Source: an uncultured Cryomorphaceae bacterium
GTDB taxonomy: Bacteria > Bacteroidota > Bacteroidia > Flavobacteriales > Schleiferiaceae
Assembly: GCA_902614915.1 (NCBI GenBank)
Contig: CACMMX010000013.1
Coordinates: 1-54,719 of the forward strand
Direction: 5' to 3'
DNA: 54,719 bases
Program-made: the position numbers and the translations under genes
Shown: in pieces, positions 44,394 through 53,169 of the stretch
Numbering within the stretch: position 1 is the stretch's first letter
How the letters are laid out: each line of letters begins with the position of its first letter
The notes under the pieces: model-generated
Databases searched by the model: none
Told to the model about the DNA's origin: nothing
Seen by the model: the letters and a program-made list of their open reading frames with translations, nothing else

Positions 44394-45176
44394 ATGAAAT
44401 TACAGGAAACAGCAGATCATATTACTAATTGGCTTAAAAGCTATTCAGTTCGCACAGGCATGAAAGGTTTTGTTGTAGGTATTAGCGGTGGGATTGATTC
44501 TGCACTGACATCCACGCTTTGCGCGCGGACAGGCCTTGAAGTACTCACTTTAGAGATGCCAATCCATCAGCACCCAGATCAGGCTTCCCGTGGTAAAGAG
44601 CACCAAGCGTGGCTGGCTTCAAACTTTTCAAATAGTAAACACCATCAAGTAGACCTTACCCCTGTATATGATCATTTTGTCGCTGCGATGAAACTCGGGG
44701 CTGCAGAACATGAACTTTCTTTAGCTAATTCTCGTGCAAGACTACGTATGTCCACCTTGTACTACCACGCCCAATCTAATGGGCTTTTGGTGGCGGGAAC
44801 TGGTAATAAAGTTGAGGATTTTGGTGTAGGTTTTTACACCAAATATGGAGATGGTGGGGTAGACCTAAGTCCCATTGCGGATTTAATGAAAACCGAAGTT
44901 TTTGATTTGGCGCGTCATCTAGGCGTTGTGGACAGTATTTTAGATGCAAAGCCAACAGACGGCTTATGGGGTGATAACCGAACAGATGAGGATCAACTAG
45001 GTGCTACGTACCCTGAATTAGAATGGGCGATGGCGCAACAAGAGGCTGGAAAATCTCCTTCGGATTTCATAGGCCGCGAAGCAGAAGTCATGGCAATTTA
45101 TCTCAGTTTTAACACAGCCAACAAACACAAAATGCTGCCAATCCCAGTGTGTGAGATTCCGGAAAGGTTAAAATAA
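44394..45176 (+). CDS. nadE: NAD(+) synthase, ammonia-dependent form
   Basis: The 260-residue cytoplasmic enzyme turns deamido-NAD into NAD. The ATP pyrophosphatase loop SGGIDS is at 31-36, and GTGNKVEDFGVGFYTKYGDGGVD-type text in the middle forms the NaAD site. No glutaminase domain is attached, so it uses ammonia directly or through a partner. Its stop abuts the GH92 stop with no intergenic base. Confidence 0.93.
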   Translation: MKLQETADHITNWLKSYSVRTGMKGFVVGISGGIDSALTSTLCARTGLEVLTLEMPIHQHPDQASRGKEHQAWLASNFSNSKHHQVDLTPVYDHFVAAMKLGAAEHELSLANSRARLRMSTLYYHAQSNGLLVAGTGNKVEDFGVGFYTKYGDGGVDLSPIADLMKTEVFDLARHLGVVDSILDAKPTDGLWGDNRTDEDQLGATYPELEWAMAQQEAGKSPSDFIGREAEVMAIYLSFNTANKHKMLPIPVCEIPERLK

Positions 45177-48110
45177 TTAATCCAATCTCACTTCATCAAT
45201 GAAAAAATAACTTGGGTACCCAGCACCAGGGTGCCAATCTTGAAGTGCACCTGCATTTACAAATCTTATTTGAATTCTTTTGATAGGCCGCGCGTCCGAA
45301 TAGGCGAAAATAATCTCCTTACGCACTGGCTTCTCTTGGCTCAACGGATTATTCATGAATTTTCTTCCAATGGCTTCCCATTTTGTACTGCCTTCGTGTT
45401 GAATGTTGATTTCCAATTCTTTTGGTAGGGCAATCCAAGCGCCTATGTCTTTTAACACGCCTACACTAATTTGCTTCATTGGTTTCGGTTTTTTAAGGGT
45501 GATTTCAAGCAATCCGTTTTCTCCTTGAATACCTATCCAGTGGCCTTTCCGCCAGTCCGTATCCCCTTGGATGCCGTCCACAGTAGCTTGAGCACCACCG
45601 GCTGTGTATTGAGAGGTTGGTGCTCCTTCTATCCATTTGGCATCGTAATTATCATCCCGTTTGGTGAAAACAGCCTTGGCGATGTGATTGCCATAGCCGA
45701 AATACGGCGTGATAGCGGTCACATAACCGTTATCGTGTGCTGTGCCAATATGCTCTTGACCCTTTTGATTTTTTTTCCATTTCACGTTTTCATATCGGTC
45801 ATACCTTGACAAACCATTACTGCCTGTTAGAATAATCTCTACTGGAGTCTTTCTCGAAAATGTTCTTGCAACACGAATAATGGGTGCAGGGGGCGTGGGG
45901 TTATTCAGGCTGGTGGTATAGCGTTGTGTAAATTTCCACGATTCTGAATCTTGGCAACGCTCAACTTCCCAAGTACCGCCCTCTAGAAGCTTATCGTGAA
46001 GAATAAATCGGGGTTTATGTTTTCGCTTTACAATGATTCCTTGATTGTGGTTTTTGATGTAAGGACCTTTGCCGTGCGTATGAATTTTTAAAGTATTTCC
46101 ATTTGCCAATTCAATTTGAATTTCGTCCCATTTTGGTGTACTTAATTGGTAATGGGGTTGTCCTGGCACTAGAGGATAAAGTCCTATGGAGGCCATCACA
46201 TACCATGCGCTCATTTGCCCACAATCTTCATTACCACTTAACCCGTCCGGTGCGTTTGAATATTGTGAGTTAATAATTTCATTTACCCAATAGCTCGTCT
46301 TGGCCGGATTGTTCGTTGCATTATATAGGTACGCAATGTGGTGAGATGGTTCGTTTCCATGGGCATATTGACCAATGAGACCTGAAATATCTGCCTGCTC
46401 CCTTCCGGTCGTTTTAGAAGGTGCGGTAAATAGTTCATCAAGTAAATCTTCAAGAACATCATGTCTACTCTTTACAATCATTGCTTGCTCTTTAGGAGGT
46501 AAAGAACTCCAGCCTTCGTGGACCGCTCTAAAATTAGTCAACACTTCCATCCAACCTTCAATATCATGTATGGGAGAAAAACTGTATTGATAGGCATTTG
46601 CCTCAGTGAAGTGGTTATTTACCTCTTCTGGTGCATAGGGCTCTAAAAAATCACCATTGGTGCGTGGGCGCGCAAAACCGCTTTCTGGATCAATAAGCGA
46701 GCGGTAAGCAGAGGCGCGTTGTTTGTATCTGAGCATCATACCTTGATTGCCTAGGAGCTCCGCAGTCCAAGCGATACACGCATCGTCATAGGCATATTCT
46801 AGCGTCTTACTGACCGATTCACTTTCGTTCTCAATGCTTAAAAAGCCAAATTTTTGGTAGTCGCCAAGGCCAAATACCTCCATCTCAGCCGTGGCGCGCA
46901 TAGCCTCAAGAGTAAGTGCCGTATCAGTATGGTAACCTTTCGCTATTGCATCTGCTAGTACACTTACACTGTGGTAACCAATCATACAATCGGTCTCATT
47001 TCCAGCCAATTCCCAAATAGGCAGTCGACCGCGTTGCTTATACATGTCCAACATACCGTAAATAAATTCCTGTGTACGCTCGGGCTGGGTAATGGTATAC
47101 AATGGATGTGCAGTCCGATACGTGTCCCACAATGAATAAACCGTATAATGCCTGTTTACAGTGTCTTTGTAAATCTTTCCATCCGCTCCACGGTAAGTAC
47201 CGTCCACATCACTCCAAAGATTAGGCACAGAATAGGCGTGATACAAAGCCGTTGCGAATATGGCACGATCTTCTGCTGAGGGGCTTTTTACTCTACTTTT
47301 AATCAACTCCTTTCCCCATTTTTTTTTCGTTTCTTTTAGCAGACTTTGAAAATTATGATTGGTCAATTCTCCAATCATATTATTCCACGCGCCTTGCTCG
47401 GACGTTCCGCTTATTCCGATTTCTATTGTCGTCTCCAGCGTTCCTTCAGGCATGGGTATCCAATAGATACCGTCGCTAAGTTCTATGGCGGTATCTGGTT
47501 GCGCTGTGATATTGAGTACAAAGTAGAAGTGCTGTTCTCGCGCCCACCCTTCGGAAATTCTATACCCTTGCCATTTGCCAATTCCTGCGGCTTCAAAGGA
47601 CTTTTCTAAAACTCGATCACGAAAGTTGAGGTCTATCATAATTCCAGGATTACCTCCTTTGGGGAATTGTACGCGTAGAATACCAACCCGATCACCTGAA
47701 GTTGCTTCAATCTTTGTCCCATCACCTAATGTGACACCATAATAGCCTGCCTGAGCTACCTCGCTCGCTTTATCAAAAGCAATGTGATTGCCTTCTTTTG
47801 TGGGAGACGAATAAGGCAGTATCAACAGATCGCCATAATCACTCACACCCGTCCCGCTAAGGTGTGTGCAGGTGAATCCGTACATGGCGCTATCTGAAAA
47901 GTGATATCCGCTGCAGCCGTCCCAGCCGTCGTAACGTGTATTGGGGCCCAATTGAATCATTCCAAAAGGTGCCTGGGCGCTTGGGTGTGTATGTCCGTGG
48001 CCGCCTGTTCCTATAAACGGATTGATGTCTTTGACAGAGGTCCATATTCCTTCTTGCGCGGCAATACTAAATCCGAAAAGAAGTGAAGTGATAAGCAGTG
48101 TTTCTCGCAT
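45177..48110 (-). CDS. Exported GH92 alpha-mannosidase with C-terminal discoidin-like domain
   Basis: The 977-residue protein has a signal peptide (1-18). The GH92 N-terminal beta domain begins DINPFIGTGGHGHTHP, and GWDGCSGYHFSD follows. The catalytic (alpha/alpha)6 part includes SLWDTYRTAHPL, GNETDCMIGYHS and GNEDCGQMSAWYV with the conserved acids. After about residue 740, a chitobiase-C-like strand region and an F5/8 type C-like domain (about 840-977) follow. GH92 enzymes are calcium-dependent exo-alpha-mannosidases, mostly acting on N-glycan mannose. No lipobox or T9SS tail is seen, so the periplasm is likely. Confidence 0.93.
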   Translation of the reverse strand: MRETLLITSLLFGFSIAAQEGIWTSVKDINPFIGTGGHGHTHPSAQAPFGMIQLGPNTRYDGWDGCSGYHFSDSAMYGFTCTHLSGTGVSDYGDLLILPYSSPTKEGNHIAFDKASEVAQAGYYGVTLGDGTKIEATSGDRVGILRVQFPKGGNPGIMIDLNFRDRVLEKSFEAAGIGKWQGYRISEGWAREQHFYFVLNITAQPDTAIELSDGIYWIPMPEGTLETTIEIGISGTSEQGAWNNMIGELTNHNFQSLLKETKKKWGKELIKSRVKSPSAEDRAIFATALYHAYSVPNLWSDVDGTYRGADGKIYKDTVNRHYTVYSLWDTYRTAHPLYTITQPERTQEFIYGMLDMYKQRGRLPIWELAGNETDCMIGYHSVSVLADAIAKGYHTDTALTLEAMRATAEMEVFGLGDYQKFGFLSIENESESVSKTLEYAYDDACIAWTAELLGNQGMMLRYKQRASAYRSLIDPESGFARPRTNGDFLEPYAPEEVNNHFTEANAYQYSFSPIHDIEGWMEVLTNFRAVHEGWSSLPPKEQAMIVKSRHDVLEDLLDELFTAPSKTTGREQADISGLIGQYAHGNEPSHHIAYLYNATNNPAKTSYWVNEIINSQYSNAPDGLSGNEDCGQMSAWYVMASIGLYPLVPGQPHYQLSTPKWDEIQIELANGNTLKIHTHGKGPYIKNHNQGIIVKRKHKPRFILHDKLLEGGTWEVERCQDSESWKFTQRYTTSLNNPTPPAPIIRVARTFSRKTPVEIILTGSNGLSRYDRYENVKWKKNQKGQEHIGTAHDNGYVTAITPYFGYGNHIAKAVFTKRDDNYDAKWIEGAPTSQYTAGGAQATVDGIQGDTDWRKGHWIGIQGENGLLEITLKKPKPMKQISVGVLKDIGAWIALPKELEINIQHEGSTKWEAIGRKFMNNPLSQEKPVRKEIIFAYSDARPIKRIQIRFVNAGALQDWHPGAGYPSYFFIDEVRLD

Positions 48111-48156
48111 CTTCCCAAATTAAGAATAATGCTTAAGTTTAAATAAAAGCAGAAGC

Positions 48157-49152
48157 ATGTCTAGGAGAAGATTTTTAAAAAATCTTGGTTTGGCAGGTGC
48201 AGGCCTGGCTATTAATCCATTGAAATCAAACGAACAACCCTCAAATCTTACCCCATCGATTAAAAACAATCCGTTAGTAATCAGTACGTGGATACACGGT
48301 ATGGAAGCCAACAAAGGTGCTTGGAAAATCCTTAGTCAGGGGGGTGATGCTCTAGATGCTGTCCAAAAAGGCGTAGCCGTTACAGAGAATGATTTAACCA
48401 ACAGAAGCGTTGGATTAGGCGGCAGACCCGATAGAGACGGTCGTGTAACCTTAGATGCCTGTATTATGAATCACGACAGCCGTTGTGGATCTGTGGCTTT
48501 TTTGGAAGATATCCAGCATCCTATCGATGTAGCTCGCGCAGTTATGGAAAAAACTCCTCATGTAATGTTAGTAGGTGAAGGTGCTCAGCAATGGGCACTT
48601 GAGAACGGGTTTTCGAAAGTGGATTACCAAGTGCCAATTCCACAAGTTCAGAAGGACTACGAAGAGTGGCTCGTTCAATCGGAATACAAGACTGGTGTAA
48701 ACGTTGAAAATCACGATACCATTGGGATGTTGGCATTGGATGCAAGCGGGCGCTTGGCAGGGGCTTGTACCACCTCAGGAATGGCTTACAAGATTCGCGG
48801 AAGAGTGGGTGATAGTCCAATAATTGGTGCAGGTTTATTTATTGATGGTGATGTTGGTGGTGCTACTGCAACGGGATTAGGTGAGGCCATGATTCGTACC
48901 GCTGGTTCTGCTGCGGTTGTGGAATCTATGCGACGTGGGGCATCTCCAGAAGAAGCATGTTTTGATATTGTCCAGCGTATCTTAAAAAAACACCCGGGTG
49001 TGGACGGTATGCAAGTAGGTTTCTTAGCAATTAATAAACGGGGCGAATCAGGAGGATACAGTATATACAACGGCTTTAATTATGCGCTCCGAAACAAAGA
49101 CCAAAATAAAATGGTTGACGCCAAACACTTCAAAACATGGAATGAGAAATAG
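48157..49152 (+). CDS. Exported glycosylasparaginase (N4-(beta-GlcNAc)-L-asparaginase), Ntn-hydrolase
   Basis: The protein has 331 residues. SRRRFLKNLGLAGAG at the N-terminus is a twin-arginine (Tat) signal. The precursor should cleave itself before T188 (HD-TIGML), giving the nucleophilic threonine. R-GRVGDSPIIGAG (near 210-222) and TGLGEAMIR complete the binding site. The enzyme removes the GlcNAc-Asn bond left after N-glycoprotein breakdown. It is divergent from the GH92 gene across 46 bases, which points to joint regulation. The family's best known member comes from Elizabethkingia meningoseptica, also a flavobacterium. Confidence 0.93.
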   Translation: MSRRRFLKNLGLAGAGLAINPLKSNEQPSNLTPSIKNNPLVISTWIHGMEANKGAWKILSQGGDALDAVQKGVAVTENDLTNRSVGLGGRPDRDGRVTLDACIMNHDSRCGSVAFLEDIQHPIDVARAVMEKTPHVMLVGEGAQQWALENGFSKVDYQVPIPQVQKDYEEWLVQSEYKTGVNVENHDTIGMLALDASGRLAGACTTSGMAYKIRGRVGDSPIIGAGLFIDGDVGGATATGLGEAMIRTAGSAAVVESMRRGASPEEACFDIVQRILKKHPGVDGMQVGFLAINKRGESGGYSIYNGFNYALRNKDQNKMVDAKHFKTWNEK

Positions 49153-49298
49153 GCAAAAACTACCTTGGATATTTAATAACGAGTTTATTTACGTTTTTCA
49201 TGAAGTTATTTTACACAGCTCAGTTGAATGATTACAACGCCTCATTAAAAATCCAAGCAAGTAGCGTAGGACCTATTTCATTTTGGAAACTCACAAGA

Positions 49299-49772
49299 TT
49301 ATTTTGCCCAACGTTGAATTTGCTTTACTGTCACATTTACGCCAAATGGAATTCCAGGTATGGTTAGCGAAAGAGTAGTATCGTAACGGAGGGTAAGCTC
49401 TTCTTGGGTTAAACGAAGTATACTAAATTCAAGGTCGTTTGGAATTAACGAACCTCCACTTAATGGATTTTCGAAACCCAAGTCTAAACCTGATAAAACG
49501 AGGATAGAATCGTGTTTAACAAACCATCCAAGGCTATCTAATTCCACCCCGGCCGAGTCAATGACTAGACTGCCATCGTCTCTGAAGTTGGCCTCAGTAT
49601 ATGGTGTTGGGGTCACTTCATTAGAATCAAGGAAAGGTAGCGCTTGAATTTGGAATTCTTGATTTACTCCAGTCCAAAGACCTGTTATTTTGAACTCGGT
49701 GCTTTGGTTTTCCCATTTTTTACAGCTTATGACAATTAGTCCGATAAAAGCGAATAAGGTAATTTTTTTCAT
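49299..49772 (-). CDS. Small lipoprotein, lipocalin-like
   Basis: The protein has 157 residues with a lipobox (IVISC, Cys at residue 17). After the Cys, GLWTG at about 31-35 resembles the first-strand signature of lipocalin-like domains (GTW/GxW), and the rest is an alternating beta pattern. The molecule has no other known feature. It lies 30 bases upstream of nothing else in the same direction apart from ribF, whose stop is 30 bases away on its 5' side, so the two might be co-transcribed. Confidence 0.55.
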   Translation of the reverse strand: MKKITLFAFIGLIVISCKKWENQSTEFKITGLWTGVNQEFQIQALPFLDSNEVTPTPYTEANFRDDGSLVIDSAGVELDSLGWFVKHDSILVLSGLDLGFENPLSGGSLIPNDLEFSILRLTQEELTLRYDTTLSLTIPGIPFGVNVTVKQIQRWAK

Positions 49773-49802
49773 GTCAATAATTAATAATGCGTTAATCTAT
49801 AA

Positions 49803-50732
49803 TTAGCAATTACGCAAAACTTGAAGGGCTTCGTCTTTATCTAATTCAAGCTGCTTTTTTAACGCATCTAAGTTAGCAAATTCTTTAATTCCTCTTAGAT
49901 GCTTATAAATATCAAATCGAACTTTTTTTTCGTAAATATTAATATTTCTCTCAATACAATGAACTTCTAATGTTCTTTGTTTACTTCCAATTGTGGGTCT
50001 AGATCCTAAATTAGCCATTGCATAATATGAGTTGCCATTTTCATACAGTTTACCGGCATATACTCCATCCTTCGGTAGAAGCTTATGTGAAGAATCACAT
50101 TCAATATTAGCCGTTGGAAAGCCAATAGTTCTTCCAATCTGATTCCCCTTAATTACTGTCCCACTAATTGGGTATTGAGTACCCAAATACGAATTAGCTA
50201 ATTCTACTTGCCCGTCAGCGAGTGCTTTACGAATTTTTGTACTGCTAATATTTACTTGGTCTATATCAAAGGCCGCAATTTCCTCCACCTGAAAACCATA
50301 AATGGGCCCAAATTCTTTTAAATGTCCAAAACTACCCTCTCTATTCCTTCCAAAATGATGATCATATCCTATAATCAAATGCTTGACTCCAATTTTATTC
50401 ACTAAACATTCTCGTACAAAATCGAGCGATTGTGTTCTTGAAAATTCTCGCGTAAAGGGATGGACGATTAAATGGTCTAAACCAGTTTTTTTGAGCAATT
50501 CAATCTTCTCATTTTCACTAGATAGTAATTCTAACTTCACATCTGGTTGAAGGACAATTCTTGGGTGTGGGGAGAAAGTCAAAAGCACACTTTTACCACC
50601 CACTTTTTTTGCTTTCGTAACCAGTTGGCTTAAAATTTTTCTATGGCCTAAATGGACTCCATCAAAAGTGCCCGTAGTGGCCACAGCGCAAGAAATTGTT
50701 CTAAAATTATCTAATCCGTAAGTTACTCTCAA
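49803..50732 (-). CDS. ribF: Bifunctional riboflavin kinase/FAD synthetase RibF
   Basis: A 309-residue cytoplasmic enzyme making FMN and FAD. The nucleotidyl-transferase domain carries TGTFDGVHLGHRKI (22-35) and the ISSTKIR stretch near 166; the kinase domain carries GNQIGRTIGFPTANIE near 195. The start codon is TTG at 50732, and homology starts immediately after it. It is divergent from the membrane-protein gene at 50781. Confidence 0.95.
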   Translation of the reverse strand: MRVTYGLDNFRTISCAVATTGTFDGVHLGHRKILSQLVTKAKKVGGKSVLLTFSPHPRIVLQPDVKLELLSSENEKIELLKKTGLDHLIVHPFTREFSRTQSLDFVRECLVNKIGVKHLIIGYDHHFGRNREGSFGHLKEFGPIYGFQVEEIAAFDIDQVNISSTKIRKALADGQVELANSYLGTQYPISGTVIKGNQIGRTIGFPTANIECDSSHKLLPKDGVYAGKLYENGNSYYAMANLGSRPTIGSKQRTLEVHCIERNINIYEKKVRFDIYKHLRGIKEFANLDALKKQLELDKDEALQVLRNC

Positions 50733-50780
50733 CGTCTATTGTAATTTAGTATAAAAATAAGCAATGCAAATTTCACTTCA

Positions 50781-51578
50781 ATGAGAAAGATTCATCCTTT
50801 ACAATCAATACAGGCTGGTTGGATTAGATTTTCAAATAGAGCGGGTATGTATTCGTCTTTTGCCATTATCTCAATATTGATTTCTTTAGTACTTACAACT
50901 ATAGCGTCAGGAATTGGTAATATATTCTCGTTTGATTCTTTTATTCAAGGATTAGTTGTAGGAATCATCGCAGGAGTTTTAGGCGGGATTATAAATATTG
51001 GTTATGCTCATTTTGCGGCAAAAGATGAATTAGGTGATGAGGTTGAATTTGGAGATTTCTTCATGGGATTTAGTCAAAATATAAAGTCCCTCATATGGGT
51101 TTTACTGGCTACTGTACTTCTTTCACAACTAAGTGTTTTGTTCATACCACAAGAACTTCAAAGTCTGAACCTAGAGGAACAAGGTCAATTTCAAAACTTG
51201 GAAGAATTGACCATATTAGCCGAAGAATTAGGGGTTGTTTTTTGGGATAATATTGGTGGTATTTTAATCTTCTTCGCGATTCATATGTTCTTCGGTATTG
51301 TGCTGATTTTTGCTCCATTTGCCGCTTCTCTTGGAAAACAAAACCCTATTCAGGCACTACACTTTTCTATTGCAAATGCATTATCAAATTTCTTCAATAT
51401 TCTTTTCACCTATTTAATCCTTGCTCTTGCAATTGTAATTATTGCCTACGTACTAATCCTTTTGGGGACAGTAGGCCTTATAATACTGGTGATTTCTTGT
51501 TTTATCGGCTTTTTTGTGTTCATACCCGTCTTGAATCTTATCGTTTACGATATGTTCTCTCAACTAAAAGATAATTGA
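50781..51578 (+). CDS. Polytopic membrane protein of unknown function
   Basis: The protein has 265 residues with about six hydrophobic stretches (about 25-45, 53-75, 105-125, 158-182, 203-228, 232-255). A short acidic loop sits near 128-150. The pattern (QAGWIRFSNRAGMYSSFAI, a central GDFFMGF) resembles DUF975/Yip1-like small membrane proteins, but I cannot confirm a family. It stands alone, with no obvious partner. Confidence 0.55.
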   Translation: MRKIHPLQSIQAGWIRFSNRAGMYSSFAIISILISLVLTTIASGIGNIFSFDSFIQGLVVGIIAGVLGGIINIGYAHFAAKDELGDEVEFGDFFMGFSQNIKSLIWVLLATVLLSQLSVLFIPQELQSLNLEEQGQFQNLEELTILAEELGVVFWDNIGGILIFFAIHMFFGIVLIFAPFAASLGKQNPIQALHFSIANALSNFFNILFTYLILALAIVIIAYVLILLGTVGLIILVISCFIGFFVFIPVLNLIVYDMFSQLKDN

Positions 51579-51650
51579 TGTTTCAACTCTTTGGTGTTTC
51601 CAGTGAAACATACTATGATATTGAGAAATCAAAATTTTTGGATAATTAAA

Positions 51651-51684
51651 AACAAAAGCTCGGATTTGAATCCGAGCTTTTGTT
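51651..51684 (-). terminator. Terminator of tRNA-Leu
   Basis: A perfect 16-bp inverted repeat (51651-51666 with 51669-51684) starts four bases beyond the tRNA 3' end. On the minus strand the stem is followed by a T-rich stretch, so it ends the tRNA transcript. On the plus strand it could also stop readthrough from the membrane-protein gene. Confidence 0.8.
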
Positions 51685-51687
51685 GTG

Positions 51688-51769
51688 TGCGGATGAAAGG
51701 ACTCGAACCTTCACGCGATAAAGCACTAGTGCCTAAAACTAGCGTGTCTACCAATTTCACCACATCCGC
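51688..51769 (-). tRNA. tRNA-Leu (anticodon UAG)
   Basis: An 82-nt tRNA on the minus strand. The acceptor stem is GCGGATG with CATCCGC, and the discriminator is A. The D arm has AAATTGGTAGAC. The anticodon stem CTAGT/ACTAG holds the loop TTTAGGC (anticodon TAG), and the T arm has GGTTCGAGTCC. The extra arm is short for a class II tRNA. CCA is not encoded. Confidence 0.93.
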
Positions 51770-51780
51770 AATAAGGAGCT

Positions 51781-51788
51781 TAAATATA
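51781..51788 (-). promoter_or_regulatory. Possible tRNA-Leu promoter -7 element
   Basis: The minus strand reads TATATTTA, one mismatch from TAnnTTTG, ending 11 bases before the tRNA. A TTG lies 17 bases further upstream. The match is weak, in an AT-rich setting. Confidence 0.3.
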
Positions 51789-51849
51789 AGTAGATTCTAT
51801 AAAATCAATTCGCACATTAAATAAATTTCCATTGGCTGTGGGAAAAGAG

Positions 51850-51857
51850 TAATTTTG
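51850..51857 (+). promoter_or_regulatory. Promoter -7 element for the flavin reductase-like operon
   Basis: TAATTTTG matches TAnnTTTG and ends 16 bases before the ATG at 51874. A TTG at 51832-51834 is 15 bases upstream, shorter than the usual spacer. Confidence 0.45.
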
Positions 51858-51873
51858 AATCAAATTAGAATCT

Positions 51874-52767
51874 ATGCCATCATTTTCACCTTCAGAACTT
51901 TCTACCAAAGATAGGCACACGATTTTACTAGGTGCAGTGGGGCCTCGCCCGATTGCCTTAGTGAGTACAGTAGATGAATATGGAACGCCCAATCTAAGCC
52001 CTTACAGTTTTTTTAATATTTTTTCATCTAACCCGCCGACTGTAATTTTTTCTCCTGCGAGACGCGTAAGAGACAACACCACAAAGGATACTCTTCACAA
52101 CGCAATGCGTGAAAAAGAAGTGGTAATTAATGTGGTCAATTTTGATTTGGTACAGCAAGTAAATTTATCCTCTGCCGAGTATCCGTCTCACGTTGATGAA
52201 TTCATTAAATCAGGGTTGACCAAGGTACCTTCATTAGTTGTTGCTCCGCCGAGAGTGTTGGAGAGTCCTATCAGTTTAGAATGTACGGTAAAAGATGTCG
52301 TTGCCTTGGGTGAGGAAGGTGGTGCAGGTAATTTGGTTATTTGTGAAATAAAAAGAATTCATTGTGCGGAAGCGGTGATGTCCGAAGAAGGGGGATTAAA
52401 TCAACAAACGCTTGATTTAGTGGGCCGAATGGGAAAAAACTGGTGGGTAAGAGCATCTGGCGATGCACTTTTCACAGTAGGTAAACCACAAATTGGAATT
52501 GGCGTTGATCAAATTCCGTTTGTCATACGAAGTTCTACCGTTCTTACTGGTAATGACCTTGGTTTACTAGGTGGTGTTTCAGTCATGCCTACTGAAGAAG
52601 AAATAGAACAAAAGAAAAATGACTTTGATATTCGAAGATTAATGCTGAATTATGCAGAAGGAACTGAACGTCGTGAAGCATTACATGAAGTGGCTAAAAA
52701 GCTTCTTGAAAATGGAGATGTTAAAGAAGCTTGGAAAGTATTATTAATAGATAAATCGGCCCGATAA
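51874..52767 (+). CDS. Flavin reductase-like domain protein (FMN-binding split barrel)
   Basis: The protein has 297 residues. The N-terminal 200 form a flavin reductase-like split barrel (LGAVGPRPIALVSTVDEYG, NLSPYSFFNIFSSNPPTV, VVNVVNFDLV-like strand), which binds FMN and takes part in redox chemistry. The remaining 90 residues are helical and have no recognisable motif. The physiological electron acceptor is unknown. It is the first gene of a probable three-gene operon with the DUF3127 gene and aat (gaps of 11 and 13 bases). Confidence 0.85.
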   Translation: MPSFSPSELSTKDRHTILLGAVGPRPIALVSTVDEYGTPNLSPYSFFNIFSSNPPTVIFSPARRVRDNTTKDTLHNAMREKEVVINVVNFDLVQQVNLSSAEYPSHVDEFIKSGLTKVPSLVVAPPRVLESPISLECTVKDVVALGEEGGAGNLVICEIKRIHCAEAVMSEEGGLNQQTLDLVGRMGKNWWVRASGDALFTVGKPQIGIGVDQIPFVIRSSTVLTGNDLGLLGGVSVMPTEEEIEQKKNDFDIRRLMLNYAEGTERREALHEVAKKLLENGDVKEAWKVLLIDKSAR

Positions 52768-52778
52768 AGGGTAATAAA

Positions 52779-53156
52779 ATGGAAATCGAAGCAAGAATCG
52801 AGAAAATTTTGGACGAACAGGTGATTTCTGATAGATTCAGAAAACGTGAATTTGTTGTTCAGACCAAAGAGCAATATCCACAAACCCTTTGTTTCGAATT
52901 TACTCAAGATAAAACCTCTATTTTAGACTCATATCGTACGGGTCAGGAAGTAAGTATAGAATTCAATTTAAGGGGTCGCGAATGGACACCTCCACAGGGT
53001 GGAGCAACTCGTTATTACACAACTCTTCAAGCTTGGCGGATGGCTCTTGTGGAGCAAAATGCCGAATCTGCTCCCCCTCTTGATTTACCTCCTGTAGGAC
53101 AGCCGTTCAATCCTTCAAGTGATGATAGTGTATTAGATGACGATTTACCCTTTTAA
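52779..53156 (+). CDS. DUF3127 protein, OB-fold-like, with an SSB-type C-terminal tip
   Basis: The protein has 125 residues. Residues about 1-90 form a five-stranded beta pattern (MEIEARIEKILDEQ, REFVVQTKEQYPQTLCFEF, GQEVSIEFNLRGREW, YYTTLQAWRM), matching DUF3127 and suggesting an OB fold. A low-complexity Pro/Ser/Asp linker follows, and the last six residues are DDDLPF, close to the SSB tip DDDIPF that docks repair and replication proteins. The protein may bind single strands or partner proteins, but no function has been shown in this sequence. It lies 11 bases after the flavin gene. Confidence 0.8.
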   Translation: MEIEARIEKILDEQVISDRFRKREFVVQTKEQYPQTLCFEFTQDKTSILDSYRTGQEVSIEFNLRGREWTPPQGGATRYYTTLQAWRMALVEQNAESAPPLDLPPVGQPFNPSSDDSVLDDDLPF

Positions 53157-53169
53157 TTTGTAGATTTCC

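Noticed and set aside
49153-49298. Possible hairpin between the glycosylasparaginase and the lipoprotein gene
   Set aside because: TTGGAT and ATCCAA are complementary but about 80 bases apart with no T run; I see no real terminator or gene here.
51591-51824. 77-codon open frame on the plus strand
   Set aside because: It runs across the tRNA-Leu gene and its terminator hairpin on the opposite strand, so the coding frame is accidental.
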